The notes: generated by a model from the letters alone, not told the origin. 64,000 bases of DNA from Periconia sp. R9002 (GCA_023627715.1 JAMAHW010000039.1:124001-188000); one strand, 5' to 3'; counted from the stretch's first letter, positions 44,732 to 56,065 are shown. Translations and numbers: made by a program.

Positions 44732-45784
44732 ATGTCAAAAAAAGAGATAGGGTCGCCCGGATCCAAATCACCCGTTGAAACCTCCTCGATCAACCTCGTC
44801 ACCCGTCACGAGCGCTCTCTCTACACATATTTCATCCATACAGTCACCAGGCCCTTCCGCAATCATCTTGGCCGCCCGAAAAAGTACCACCCAGAAGGCT
44901 CTATTGAGCTCACTCCCAACCGCAATGCAAGGCGCAACTGCACCGTGAAACACCACACGATTTGCGACATCAATGTCTACGATATCCTTTCCAAATCTCC
45001 CCACAACCAATCTCACAAACGGCGCATTTACTACTTCTGCGGCGGGGGGTGGCAATCGCCCCCATCCTCCCAGCACTGGCATCTCTGCGTGAGAATGGCG
45101 CGAGACTTGCCCGGGTCAACTATCAGTCTAGTCTCGTACCCTCTCGCCCCCAACAACCCAGCTTCGACCGCCTTCCCCTGGCTCCTACGCTTCTACCGCG
45201 CCGTCATGCAGCAAGCAGATGAGGTTGGAGAGGAAGTGCTTCTAGCCGGCGACTCGTCTGGGGGCAACGTCATTCTTTGTGTGACCCTCGAAGCACTTCG
45301 TGAAGACGCAGAAGCGACAATCGTCGCCGACGATCAACAAATACCACCCGCTCCGGAACACCGCAAGCCCTCGCACCCTGTCGCCCTCCTAGCAACTTGC
45401 CCATCTACAGAACTTACCCGTAGCAATCCTTCTATCAAGTCCCTTGCCCACCTCGACCCAATCCTGACCCCAGACTTTGTCAATAAAACCGCGCGGGCCT
45501 GGATTGGTGACTGGGATGCCTCTGATCCCCGCGTATCACCGCTCAACGCCGATCTGTCGCTCCTCGCCAAAAACAACATCTCGGTCCACGGCATAACAGC
45601 CGGCCACGACATTCTGAGCCCAGATGGCATTTTGTTCCGCGAGCGCGCGGCGGAGGCTGGTGTCAAGGGGGATTGGCTGCATTGGGAGAAACAGATGCAT
45701 TGCTTTGTGCTCACTGCGGGGTACGGGGTCCCAGAAGCGAAAGAGGCAGTGGATTGGACAATGCGGGTGTTGAGGAAGGAGTAG
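44732..45784 (+). CDS. Alpha/beta hydrolase-3 (HSL-type esterase/lipase), 350 aa
   Basis: A single exon from the ATG giving MSKKEIGSPG; the frame upstream has only non-ATG starts. Family features: an oxyanion-type glycine stretch YYFCGGGW (in place of the usual HGGG), SYPLAPNNPASTAFPWLLRF, nucleophile elbow AGDSSGGN, catalytic Asp in AGHDILSPDG, and catalytic His in KQMHCFVLTAGYG. There is no signal peptide, so it is probably intracellular. The N-terminal about 60 residues are variable. The substrate cannot be read from the sequence. Confidence 0.85.
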   Translation: MSKKEIGSPGSKSPVETSSINLVTRHERSLYTYFIHTVTRPFRNHLGRPKKYHPEGSIELTPNRNARRNCTVKHHTICDINVYDILSKSPHNQSHKRRIYYFCGGGWQSPPSSQHWHLCVRMARDLPGSTISLVSYPLAPNNPASTAFPWLLRFYRAVMQQADEVGEEVLLAGDSSGGNVILCVTLEALREDAEATIVADDQQIPPAPEHRKPSHPVALLATCPSTELTRSNPSIKSLAHLDPILTPDFVNKTARAWIGDWDASDPRVSPLNADLSLLAKNNISVHGITAGHDILSPDGILFRERAAEAGVKGDWLHWEKQMHCFVLTAGYGVPEAKEAVDWTMRVLRKE

Positions 45785-46590
45785 ACTTGCGTAGAGAGTT
45801 CGTTATGAACTCGCCTCTTCTGAAGTTTGCCCGTATGTGTTGTTCTTCGCGTAGCAAGCATGCATGATACCCTCCTTATTTATTCCCCTTCTTCGTCTGC
45901 TATGCGCCTTTCATATAGAATCGTAATGCAACTACTATCTTAATTAACAACTAAACACTCAATGAAACCAATCGCAATAGCTACCCAGGTAGGTAGGTAA
46001 GTGCTGTTATTGGTCGGTACTCGGGTTTACGTAAACGCGAGATTTCCATATGGAGACTAGCGCGTAGTACTCTCGCACGAAAAGGGAAATCCATATGCAT
46101 TTGATATTGATAGATGCAAGATTTGACCATTTAGAAAATATACACGCAACTACTACCCAATTAAGGTCTGTTAGAAGTGTTTTCATTTTTGCTTTCTCCG
46201 GGAATTTACGGAATCATGATGTCCCTGTAATTGTTCGAGCGTGAATTTGATCATAGCCTGAGACGGTTTTCTCGCGGACATCGGACAAAACAGTCACACA
46301 TTGCGGAGACAGTGCACATTATAGTTAGCTTCCGGAATGTAGATGTATCCTCGAGGATGTTTGCAGGTGATACCCGGGCTACATTCGGCGAGTCGGATTT
46401 TTACCTGCACTCTGGGTATGAAGAGCATTCGGGCACAACCGGAGGGTCGGAGGAGGTCGGATGGTCGTGATACTCTGCATGTCACCGTCCGACTATCTAC
46501 ATTTTATATAAAATATGCTCGCATCATGTATCTCCATACCGCATTCACATCAACAGCCAGCTCCTACCTCATCATCACCCCAACCTAACC
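45785..46590. other. Intergenic region
   Basis: No gene is recognised. CCATATG repeats occur near 46048 and 46091, and a CTACCCAGGTAGGTAGGTAAG stretch lies near 45980. The last about 100 bp are probably the monooxygenase promoter and leader (TATATAAAA near 46504). Confidence 0.45.
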
Positions 46591-48254
46591 ATGTCCCCAC
46601 CCTCCTACCAAGTCCTCATCGTAGGAGCCGGGCCCGTAGGCCTCTTCCTCGCATGCGAGCTCGGTGCCGCAGGAGTCTCAGTCGCCATCCTCGAGCGCGA
46701 CAACGACCCAAGCTCCATCTGGAAAGTAGCACCTCTCGGACGACGAGGCCTGCAACCTTCCTCCGTAGAAGCGTTCTACCGAAGAGGCATGCTCGACGCC
46801 ATCAACGCCCCCGTCGAGGATATGGCCTTGGACCACATGAAGTCGTTCCAGGAAACGTTTGCGGGACACTTCGCGGGTATTATGCTGAAATTGCAGGATT
46901 ATGATGCGAAGAAGCACCCGTATCACCTACCGGGTCCTGCCTACCATGTGAAAATCCTCAGTCTTGATCATCTTCAGACCGGGTTGACCAAGAGGGCAGA
47001 AGAACTTGGTATCCCCATCATCCGTGGCGCTCAAGTGACTTCTCTCGAGAACACTGACAACTTCGTATGTTGAACTCCAGGTACAGAGTCGTTTGGTATC
47101 GAGACACTACGTGGCGTGGCGTATTGAGACACTGATAATGTACTGTAACCACCCCAGTTACATTTACTAACTTCGTACCCACGATATAGGTCCGCGCCAC
47201 CACAGCAGCAGGAACTACCTACACAGCCGAATGGCTCGTCGGCTGCGACGGCGGACGCTCTACCGTGCGCAAAGCCGCAGGGATCCCCTTCGAAGGCACC
47301 GGCCCCGAATTCACAGGCTACACCTCCATCGCAGAACTCGACCGACCCGAGCTGATCCCAAAGGGCATGCACCACACGCCCAACGGCGGCCTGATGGTGC
47401 ACCCCAGCCCCAACAACTACAACCCGATCGAATTCGACCTCTCCTTTGACCGCAGCCAGCCCGTGACGCGCGAGCACTTCGAAAAAGTACTCCAACGCAC
47501 CACGCAAACCGACGTCAAAGTCCTCAACCTCACAGCCGCAGGAACCTACACTGCGCGCTGCAGCCAGGCCACCCAATACCGCCTCAACCGCGTGCTCCTT
47601 GCCGGCGACGCCGCACACATCCACTCCCCCCTCGGCGGCCAAGGTCTCAACGCGGGAATCGGCGACGCGCTCAACCTGGGCTGGAAACTCGCCCTCACCG
47701 TCCACAACCACGCTCCGCCGTCGCTACTCGACACGTACCACACCGAGCGCTACCCCGTCGACGCCGCTGTGCTGGACTGGACCCGCGCGCAGGTCGCGAC
47801 GCTCCGACCCGACGGCTGCGCGAAGGCAATCATGCGCGTTGTAAAAGGTATGGCGGAGACCGTCGACGGCACGACCTGGCTCGTCGGGAAAATCTGGGGC
47901 ATCGAAACACGGTACGACGTCCTCGAAGACCAAGACGCCATCCACGACCTGATCGGACGCAGCGCGCCGGATTTTACGTTCACGAAAGATGGAGAGCGAT
48001 TGGGGGTTAAGCTGCAGAAGACGCATATGCGATTCGTGGTTGTGGATTTGGAGGATAGTGAGAGGGTGAAGGGGGTTGTGGAAGAGTTGGGGATGCAGGG
48101 GAGGGTGGTGTATGTGGGGGGGACTGTGGAGGAGGATTTTGGGGTGAGTTGTTTGGTGTTGCGGCCGGATGGGTTCGTGGCGGGGGTTGTGAGGAGGGGA
48201 GAGGAGGTTGGGGTTGAGTGGTTGAGGAAATCTTTGGAGAGATGGGTTGTTTGA
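46591..48254 (+). CDS. FAD-dependent aromatic-ring monooxygenase (PheA/TfdB type), 512 aa
   Basis: Flavoprotein monooxygenase that uses NAD(P)H and O2 to hydroxylate a substrate, probably aromatic or polyketide-like. Two exons, 46591-47064 and 47190-48254, flank a 125-nt intron (GTATGT donor, CTAAC branch, GATATAG acceptor). Motifs: GxGxxG in VLIVGAGPVGLFLACEL, LVGCDGGRSTVRK (DG motif), and LLAGDAAHIHSPLGGQGLN (GD motif with the family's GGQGLN). A thioredoxin-like C-terminal domain follows. The intron is an introner-like element copy, much longer than other introns here. Exon 2 is GC-rich with strong C-ending codon bias in its first half, switching to G/T-rich near the end. Confidence 0.92.
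47065..47189 (+). repeat. Introner-like element, copy 4 (the monooxygenase intron)
   Basis: The 125-nt intron equals the element: GTATGTTGAACTCCAGG, TATCGAGACACTACGTGG, CGTATTGAGACACTG, TGTACTGTAACCACCCC, TTTACTAACTTCGTACC, CACGATATAG. Its boundaries coincide with functional splice sites, because joining TTC to GTC restores the monooxygenase frame. Confidence 0.85.
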
Positions 48255-48344
48255 GGGGTGGTGGTGTTGTCGCTTGGGATGTACTTTGCTGCTGGGCAAA
48301 CGCCCCAAAATGTGTATACTATTTAGGTTGTAAGATTGATTTTT

Positions 48345-48420
48345 TTGGTGTCGAGACACCACGCGGCGTGGCATGTTCAGAAGATCCCAATCTTGTATTG
48401 TAACCACCTAGGGCGTATAC
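48345..48420 (+). repeat. Introner-like element, copy 5 (truncated)
   Basis: TGTCGAGACACCACGCGG, CGTGGCATGTTCAGA and TGTATTGTAACCACCTAGG line up with the core of copies 2 and 4. The 3' splice-like end is not preserved. It lies about 90 bp after the monooxygenase stop, in the same orientation. Confidence 0.7.
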
Positions 48421-48430
48421 AGAGGAATTT

Positions 48431-48510
48431 GTACCTGGAATCAAAAGTGTTTTCTTCGCAAGTGATTGGTGTAATCAGTCACGGTATCAACACTGATTTG
48501 GAATCTCAAG
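48431..48510 (+). pseudogene. Relic of the kinase 3' coding region
   Basis: About 80 bp similar to 33285-33366. It reads LESKVFSSQVIGVISHGINT against FIKVFSSSQLIREISHGINN, with a 3-nt gap that keeps frame. It is directly downstream of introner-like copy 5. Presumably a fragment left from a duplicated kinase-type gene. Confidence 0.5.
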
Positions 48511-49447
48511 GTAACGTCCGTGGCTGGGACGTGCACATAGTCTTTCTAGGGGTAAACTAAAACGTTTGTGGGGGCCGAGAACCGACAGGACTAAACTTAA
48601 TGTAGGCAAGATCTTATTATTTACATGAATCTAGGTATTCTTGGAGCGTATGGTGTCTTACGCAGGAACTCTCTTCTGTGGAGGGAAAGGAGAGTTACGT
48701 CTGCACAAGAGAAGTTCTCAAGACTTGCAAGGCACGGAACAATGGCTATAAACAAAGGCGTGTAAACATCAACTATTATTGATGTTAGGTGTACGTGTGT
48801 GCATTGAATGAAATACTCTAGGCATGCACGTAAGCTTCGCTGGTAAATGTAGAGCTTACAGGCGAGTAAGCGAGCGCGGCTTTGAGCGGAGATGCGTGCT
48901 GGATTAGGTGGTGCATACGAGGATTCCAAACAAACAAAACTCGTATACATGTTTCTTAAAATGTCCGTGAATGTCCGTGACTTACTTAAGGCTGGGTAAT
49001 AGGCAGTGCTTCAGGGTATAACACGTGTTTTTGGGTTGATTGGCATCGCGTGTCGTAACTAATCGGTACGTTCCCCTATACTACGGCCTTCGAAACAATC
49101 GTAAGCCTCGTATGCAGCCCCCAAAATATGGGAACGAGACTCCTATGTCTACAGTGTACAGACATCTTCTATTTACTTGCGCAACCAGCTGATTCATGTC
49201 CGGCTCACCAGAAAGTCATAGCTTAGAGGCTTCGTTTTTGTTTCGTTCTTGTACTTCAATATCAAGTAATTCAGTCATGAGCCCGAACCTTGGCAGGAGA
49301 TATAAAAGCCTGCTTTCCTCGACGCTATAATTAAAATCTAGAAATATCAACCACTACATCTGTCCATTCGTTCCTCACCCAATTTACCAACTTCGACACT
49401 TATCACACAAGCCATTCTTGACAACAAAGTCTCTCGTTTACTTCGCA

Positions 49448-50011
49448 ATGCAATTCTCCGCCGTCCTCCTTACCGCACTCCTCGCGGTCTCTGCGTCCGC
49501 GCTCCCCGTCGCCCAAAACGGTGAACCCAAAGGTCCCCAATCGACTAAACCCATTCCCGTCCAGCCGACTAGGCCTCAACCTGAACCAGTCACTAAGCAA
49601 CCTCAACCCCAACCTCAACCCCAACCTCAACCACCTCAGACTGAACCTCAACCCGGCCCCATCCAACCGCCTAAACCCATTCCCGTCCAACCGACTAGGC
49701 CTCAACCTGAACCCGTCACTAAGCAACCTCAACCCCAACCCCAACCGCCTAAGACTGAACCTCAACCCGTCCAACCATCTAAGCCTGAGACTGAACCAAT
49801 CACTAAGCAACCGCAACCACCTAAGGTTGAACCTCAACCCGTTCCCGTTCAACCATCTAAGCCTGAGACTGAACCGATCACTAAAGCCCCCTCTAACTCG
49901 AGCCCCAACACCGGAACCAAAGTCGATCCTCAAACTGGTCGTGTTCAACAGCCTAAGCCTCAACCTCAACCCGATGCACCCGCTACCCCTAAAGCTTGGA
50001 GCCTCGCTTAA
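49448..50011 (+). CDS. Secreted Pro/Gln-rich repeat protein (187 aa)
   Basis: The ATG is followed by a signal peptide (MQFSAVLLTALLAVSASALP) and then PVQPTRPQPEPVTKQPQPQP-type repeats, with longer repeats of PSKPETEPITK. The DNA is built of CCTCAACC-like units and a larger unit that recurs at about 49547 and 49673. As read it ends in PATPKAWSLA before a TAA. The neighbouring frame, however, continues as KLGASLKRSTKLQ, AEVTVKANNGKL and VDKLSPGSLSQVLAG to a stop at 50118-50120, which looks like a real C-terminus. A one-base change in the repeat region may have switched frames. Probably a cell-wall or extracellular protein. Confidence 0.7.
   Translation: MQFSAVLLTALLAVSASALPVAQNGEPKGPQSTKPIPVQPTRPQPEPVTKQPQPQPQPQPQPPQTEPQPGPIQPPKPIPVQPTRPQPEPVTKQPQPQPQPPKTEPQPVQPSKPETEPITKQPQPPKVEPQPVPVQPSKPETEPITKAPSNSSPNTGTKVDPQTGRVQQPKPQPQPDAPATPKAWSLA
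49540..49975 (+). repeat. CCTCAACC-type coding repeats
   Basis: Short CCTCAACC/CCCCAACC units within a longer unit of about 126-132 bp (starting AAACCCATTCCCGTCCA) that is present twice, then a third, shorter variant (CATCTAAGCCTGAGACTGAA) present twice. Confidence 0.85.
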
Positions 50012-50120
50012 ACGCAGCACCAAGCTGCAAGCCAACGCAGAAGTCACCGTCAAAGCCAACAACGGCAAGCTCGTGGACAAGCTCAGCCCGGGCTCCCTCA
50101 GCCAGGTCCTCGCGGGCTAA

Positions 50121-51090
50121 GAAGGCGATTTCGAACAAGTGTTTGTCGGTGGCTGGATATGTGAGATTCATAGCTTGGGTTTGGCGGCTGCTCCAGGTTG
50201 CGATTTGAGTAATGCTTGGGAAGAGTATTCTGGGTGAGACGGACGGGGCATTTTGATGGATGGATTGACGCATAATAGACTTTAGATGTTTTCATTAACT
50301 TTGTAACTACCTTCCTTTCTGAATTTATATCTGTATATATAACACTATAGCCTTTGTTCTGAGTGCGGTTTTCGTTGATCAGCTTATTGTGACATATCAG
50401 ATTAGTTTAACTTCTGTGTGTATGTCCTTGCCTAGAACGTTCGTTGCCTGTGATTCTTGCCTACCGGGAGTGATTATACAAGTTGTTTACAAAACACGAA
50501 CAAACATCTTTGATTATCACATGTCTGTAAGATCAATCACATATCAAACCCCAATAACAGAGTCGTCTATAGCATTCACAGGATAACTAGCTACGGTATC
50601 CTCGTCCTCTCAAAACTCATCCTTGCATGTTTTTCCCGCCGTGATAATATCGTGTCGTACGCCTCCGTCTCCTGCAGTACAATCCGATATCATTTACTGG
50701 CTCCCCTACTCTATTGCTTTCTGCATGTCCGAGGATGTTGCGCATTTGTATCTTCTCGACGCCCTCCCCTTATTTTCATATTTAGCAACTCTGTAAAGCA
50801 GCGGCTTACCCCGGTGTTGTACTCTGTATGGAGTTGAATAAATCAATTTGGTTCTCTGTATGACTGCTCACTTTTTGCGACTTTGTTGTATACCTACCAA
50901 GAAGAAGAAAAAAGAAAAACCCCCTAAAAACCAAAACCAAAACCAAAAAAGCACTGAAAAACGGGCCGATACTACACAGCAATACACATCGAAATATCAA
51001 TACAAATGCTCCACGATAAATCTTAATATACCACACACCGACTCCAAGCCCCAAACTCCCTACCCGCAACAGCGCCTACAAAAACCGCCA
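50121..51090. other. Intergenic region
   Basis: Presumed 3' flank of the repeat protein and of the coiled-coil gene (convergent). An A-rich/CCAAAA-rich stretch lies near 50905-50955. No gene recognised. Confidence 0.45.
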
Positions 51091-52913
51091 TTAATTCACA
51101 ATCTTCGCAATCTTCTTGCTAAGCGCTTGCAGCTCTTCCCTCGCAGCTTTGCTTTCATTGAGCTGAGCCTCAAGCGACACTTTCGCACTCCTAAGCTCCG
51201 TATTGTCATTGTACAGCTTTTCCATCTTCCGTTCCTGCTCCGTGACGTCGAGCCGACACTTCTCCAACTTCTCGCGCCAGAGCTTTTCCTGTTCCGTCTC
51301 TTCGGCTTCGGCGGAGGATTGCGGGGCCATCTTCGGTAGTGTGATGCTGAGCTCTTCGAGCTTGGTTTCCAGCTCACGAATGTGAAGTTTATATTGGACC
51401 TGTGCGAGCTGGGTTTCGAGTGCAGATTTTTGGTCCGACAGCTCGGCGACGCGCTCGTCTGCGCGCTGGTTTGCGTCGGCGAGCTTTTTGCGCCAGGCTC
51501 TCCTGCAATCTCGCACGCCCTGCCTCTTTTGTGATGGCGAGTTTGCGATTTCCAAGGTTTTTACTTTGTTGCGCAAGACGTTGATGTCTTTTTGGAGGGC
51601 GTCGACGGCTTGCTGAGACTGTTCGGAGAGGTCCTTGGCTTCGCGTTCACGCTGCTCAATCGCCTTCTTGGCTGATAGGTGGTCTTGGACTTCCTTTTTG
51701 AGGGACGCGTTCTGGGCTTGGAGGTGTTTGACATGTCCTTCGATTTCTTTCGTGATCTGAATACGGACGCCTATTTCCGTATTAACCATGTGCTCGTAGG
51801 CCGCGCAGGCCTTGTAGGAATGCTCTTGAGCGGCTTCTTCGCTACGAGCTATCGTGGCGCTCAGCTTTTGGGCAAGTGCGCGATGAACTTCGTCGTCTAG
51901 GGCAAGTACGCGGTGAATGTCGTCGCGCGCGAATTCGGCCAAGTTGTCATATGTGGCTTTTGTATCTTGAAAAACCATGGGGAGAGACCTCTGTCGGTCG
52001 AACCAATACTTCCGTATAGGTTTCGTTAGTTTCGCGAGCCGTGTCAATTTCTTTGCGAACATTTCCGACTCCCCAACGTGAGCGTCGCACATGCGTAACT
52101 TTGCAAGAGCTGTGATTTGCTCCGCGGTGATTGTATCGACGGTTCGCAGCTTTGTTTCCAACACATAGATCTCTTCCATATGACTGTTGGAGACTTTCGA
52201 CTCGCATTGATTGAGGAGCCCGTCAAGATGCTGGCAACGATAGGGTAGGCCAAACCATTTTTTTTCGAATCTGAACACCTCGTAAAATAGCAGATGATTG
52301 GAAAGACTCATCGTAAGGTAGGCGTAGGGCCTAGCCTCTGCTTTGAACAAGAGGTTGCGAAGAGCGGCATTGTTTAGAACCGAATGATTTAACGCAGGCT
52401 GCAGGATTGATCTCTTCTTCACGTCTAGTTGTCTATCGGATGTCAATGGCGGACTCGTGGGAGATGGCGATGAAGGGGCCGTGGAGGGTGGTGATGGAGG
52501 GGCCGTAGAAGATGTCGATGGGGAGCCCCCAGAAGATGTTGATGGAGCAGTCGCGCGAGATGTCAATGGCGGCGTCGCGGGACAATCTTCGGTGCTGCTC
52601 GTTTCGCACCACTCCTTCAAGTCTATATCTGATTTGAGACGAGAAAATAAAGGCTCCAGGTCTGGGATCTCGGCATCGAGACGAAGAGTCTCCAATCGAG
52701 AAGTGAGGACGTCGGCCTCAATGGCGTCGTCCTGTTTTGCGCTATCACTGTCTTTACCCGCAATGTTGCTCGAAGCATCTTCGTTGCTATTAGAACCAAA
52801 CCAGCTACCTTGTTACTCGGTACAGACTTACCATGGACCCGGATTGGCTGTGGCGTCGGTGTATCTGTAGACGCCGTCTCGGATGAAATTACAGCAGCTG
52901 TATTCATCGTCAT
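51091..52913 (-). CDS. Coiled-coil hypothetical protein, about 570-590 aa
   Basis: The main exon is 51091 to about 52805. It has a Ser/Thr/Pro-rich segment (TAPPSPPSTAPSSPSPTSPP), then a conserved-looking helical region (YAYLTMSLSNHLLFYEVFRF, LPYRCQHLDGLLNQCESKV) and long Glu/Lys/Gln-rich coiled coils to the end (EEAAQEHSYKACAAYEHMV, KLYNDNTELRSAKVSLEAQL). There is no membrane segment. The frame has no ATG at its start, so a 5' exon is needed. A likely first exon, 52913 to about 52836 (MTMNTAAVISSETASTDT), ends at a GTAAGT donor, but I could not find an acceptor giving the right phase, so the 5' end is uncertain. Confidence 0.6.
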
Positions 52914-53966
52914 TTTGATAAACTTCAAAAGAAATCAGGAGGACCAATTGTCTCTAGCAAAGTGCGTTGGTTGAACAGTTGTGAGAGGAGGGTCGAGTTC
53001 TAGGGAGATTATATGTTGGGATAAGCTGACAGCGGTTCGGCGCCCTACACCTGCGATCTCGCCGTCGAATAATCCTAAGACTCTGATTGGCGGAGGTTGG
53101 GGCCTTTGAAGCATTTGGAGTTAGATCGTCGATGATTTAGTCCGTATTAGGAATAGTACGGAGGCTAGCGTGGTGAAAGACGCGTCAGGGAGCGATGGGG
53201 ACGCGACACGACAGGAACGCGAAAACTATCACGACTTTTTTAAACGAATCTGTTTTATGGTCTGCTTACTATAAATATTCGTTTTTTGTCTGGGCTGGGA
53301 TGGCCTAAGTGATAGTTCAGTACTGTTTACTCATCCAAAACTCACTCATCAAGACGACGGGACCGGTAACAGAGTAACGGTCCAGCCAACTTCAATGTTT
53401 CAATTTGTCCTGATTGGAATATGACGATATGACCCCTCATCCTATCCCCCGCCTCAGGAAAAGGATAAATACTAGAGTAGGTAAGGGCTTGTTAAAAATA
53501 GTGTTAAACTTTACACTAAAAGTGACAACCGTAGGGTGTTTCTAAGTAGGGGATCGAATAGGAGTACACGGAGTATATATGATAGGGGGTAACGTATGTG
53601 TATATGATATAATCACTGATTTTATGACACACGCCAGGAAAGAGGGGGGAGGGGTTGAGGGGGTTCATATTTTCCTGGAGAGCACCGATAGCGTTGCGAG
53701 CACTAGTCTATGCTAGAAATGTTGTTTGTTTTTCCCTTTTCTTTTTCTCGATTTGCTTCAGAAAACATCAATGTCTTGATATCGCTGGCAATCCGTTTCA
53801 AATAGAATGTTCACTTCACATATCTACAAAAGAAATGAACCTGACCGATACTGTATGCATGCCGGAAAAGTGACAATGGCCGTCATGGTACATACTCAAC
53901 GCTATTGCCATCTAGCGGCCAACTGACTCATGCAGGCCTCCCATAAACCCTAAACCGAGTTCTTCC
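52914..53966. other. Intergenic region
   Basis: No gene is recognised. The first part is the presumed promoter of the coiled-coil gene. Confidence 0.45.
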
Positions 53967-55394
53967 CTACGACCCTTCCACCAGCGCCGTCAAATTCACC
54001 ACACTCACACTCAACGGCGTCTTCTCCCCAGGTCTAGGCCGGAACGGCCCGGCCCCAACAATCACCAAGTGATCAGGATACCCACTCAGCACATGCAGCG
54101 CACGCGCATACGCGCGAGGCTGTCCAACATCCCTCGTCTCCCACCCATCCACAGCCCCTCCTCGTGTATTAATAAACAGCTTCCGATGATTCGCATCCGT
54201 CACCACAATCGTACCATTAACTCCACCAACTGGACTCCACACCACGTACGGCGCACTTCCCGGCTCGAGGTTCTGCACTACCGTCCCGTTCATGTCCTTT
54301 GCTTCGATTGGTGTCGCGCTGGCTGCGTCGAAGAGGAGAGGGTCCGTTGCGAGTTTGTATGAGTCGGGGTAGTTGTTTCCCCCGCTGCTGCGTGTGCCGT
54401 TGCCATGCTCGTACACGAGCATGTATTTGGAGAGAGGCGGGATGTATGCTACGACGCTCATGCCGGGTCGGTCGATGTAGTTGGGGTAGGTTACGTCGTT
54501 GACGGCGTCGGCCCAGTCGACGAGGTTGGTGCTGGTTTGGTGGGATAGCTTTTGAGCATAGTTGTCGTCGCGGGAGTCGGAGTAGTAGACTACTACGGTG
54601 TCCTTGTATTCCCTGTATTGAGTGGAAGAAAGTTAATCGGTTTATCAGATTATTAGGTATGTTCTTGCGCAGACTTACATGAGAAAAGGCTCCCATATAG
54701 ACGAACCTCCATTTCCCGTGCTCGGCGGTCCTCCCTCCGCTATCGTGGAAACAAACTGCCAAGTCTTCCCCACATCTTTGCTCGCATAAAGATCGATATT
54801 CGTCGAATCCATCTCCATCCGATTCCCAGCAGCCAGGATGGTGCCGGCCGGGAAGTCTCCAAAGACCCGACTCAGCTGCAGTAGAGTTGGTTGTGCGCCA
54901 AGGCCTACTGGATTGTCCCCGTCACCATCTCCATCTCCAGGACCGCAGTCATCTTCATCCGGATCGCAATCTGATGCAGCGGTTAGGTTCAATTCCTCCG
55001 AAGACAGTACTGGAATGGAGGTACCTTGACGGGCTATCAATCTACGGGTGTCGCCGACTAGGAGAGAAGTATTACCGCCCACCCCAACGTTTGACAACCA
55101 GCTCCACGTGACGCCTCCGTCGCTGCTTTTGAAGATAGGAAAGTAAGCTGGGTAGTTTCCGCTAAGGGTGGAAGCAACGAGAAGTGAGCCGTCGGATAAT
55201 TCAGTGATGCGAGGGTAGCCAACTGTTTGGTTGTTTACCGGATCATAGATGGAGGTTCGGTTGGTGAAGCTGTACGCAGGACCTGCATTGGGTGTTTGAT
55301 GAGCTTGTAGACTGGGAAAAATTGGTGACTCGTCAGAGGCAGTTGATGTGACGAAAGAAGTCAGTGCGACTGCGAGGATCCGTTTGGCTGCCAT
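53967..55394 (-). CDS. Secreted BNR/Asp-box (sialidase-fold) glycosidase-like protein (453 aa)
   Basis: Two exons, 55394-54679 and 54612-53967, with a 66-nt intron (GTAAGT...CACTCAATACAG). The N-terminus MAAKRILAVALTSFVTSTAS is a signal peptide. An in-frame ATG five codons upstream is also possible. Beta-propeller features: YPRITELSDGSLLVAS, Asp-box-like SSDGGVTWSW and ASKDVGKTWQF, SSIWEPFLMEYKDTVVVYYS and PGMSVVAYIPPLSKYMLVYE. An insert CDPDEDDCGPGDGDGDGD is acidic and may bind Ca2+. The fold fits sialidase-superfamily glycosidases (GH33/GH93-like). The exact activity is not decidable here. Confidence 0.82.
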
Positions 55395-56065
55395 TACGTC
55401 GTGCTTCATGAATTGTCTTTGATGGTGAAAGCAAATGCAGTTTTATATGGGACCATCATTTTACCGGAAGTCATTGGTATTCTGCAATGTACGGCTACGC
55501 TACCTATTTAGGAAGTTTACCGCACAGTATTGTCGATGCAGGTGGATTTTTGGGACATCTGCCGGCGAACGTACGAGTATATATAGGGAGGATTATTTGC
55601 CGCAATATGCAAACAGTGCACGAAATTATGTCCGGTTGTACCTTGCGGCAAAACTTGCTAGGTGTAAAATCTGCTTCATAGTCTCGCATTGTTTGATACC
55701 TCGTTGAAGACGGAGAATCAGAAGCAGAATGTTGCTTCGTGTTTCTGTTAATGAGTGGCTTCGTATTCTTTAATCGTTACTGTTCGCGCTATACGGGATC
55801 GATGGGCTGTAGACCAATCGGATATTTTACGTACGACCCCTCAAAAACGATATGATGGACAATTTACGCATATTGGTTTATCCCCGCCTGCACGGTTGAT
55901 TCAATACGTGGGAATAACATCGTTATTGTTGTTGTTTGGAAATCAAAACCTTCAGGACTCGAAAAGAGAAAGAATGGATGAAAAGTCCCTGGTTCTCCGC
56001 CCGAGCATTACCGACAAACTTATCCTGAGGATGGTTCCAGTACTTACACCGGAACAATCATCCCT
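55395..56065. other. Intergenic region
   Basis: Upstream of the sialidase-fold gene and 3' flank of the peroxiredoxin-like gene. No supported gene. Confidence 0.45.

Larger units (their letters stand above)
48255..49447. other. Intergenic region with repeat and gene relics
   Basis: Contains introner-like copy 5 (48345-48420) and a relic of the kinase 3' coding region (48431-48510). The remainder to the Pro-rich gene shows no gene. A TATAAAAG box at about 49302 probably serves the gene starting at 49448. Confidence 0.5.

Noticed and set aside
47724..48407. 227-codon minus-strand frame in the monooxygenase 3' half
   Set aside because: Shadow of a GC-rich exon; its His/Pro-rich translation reflects the complement of G-rich plus-strand codons.
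49403..50080. 225-codon minus-strand frame opposite the Pro-rich gene
   Set aside because: Leu/Arg/Gly repeats are the complement of CCTCAACC units; the plus strand has the signal peptide.
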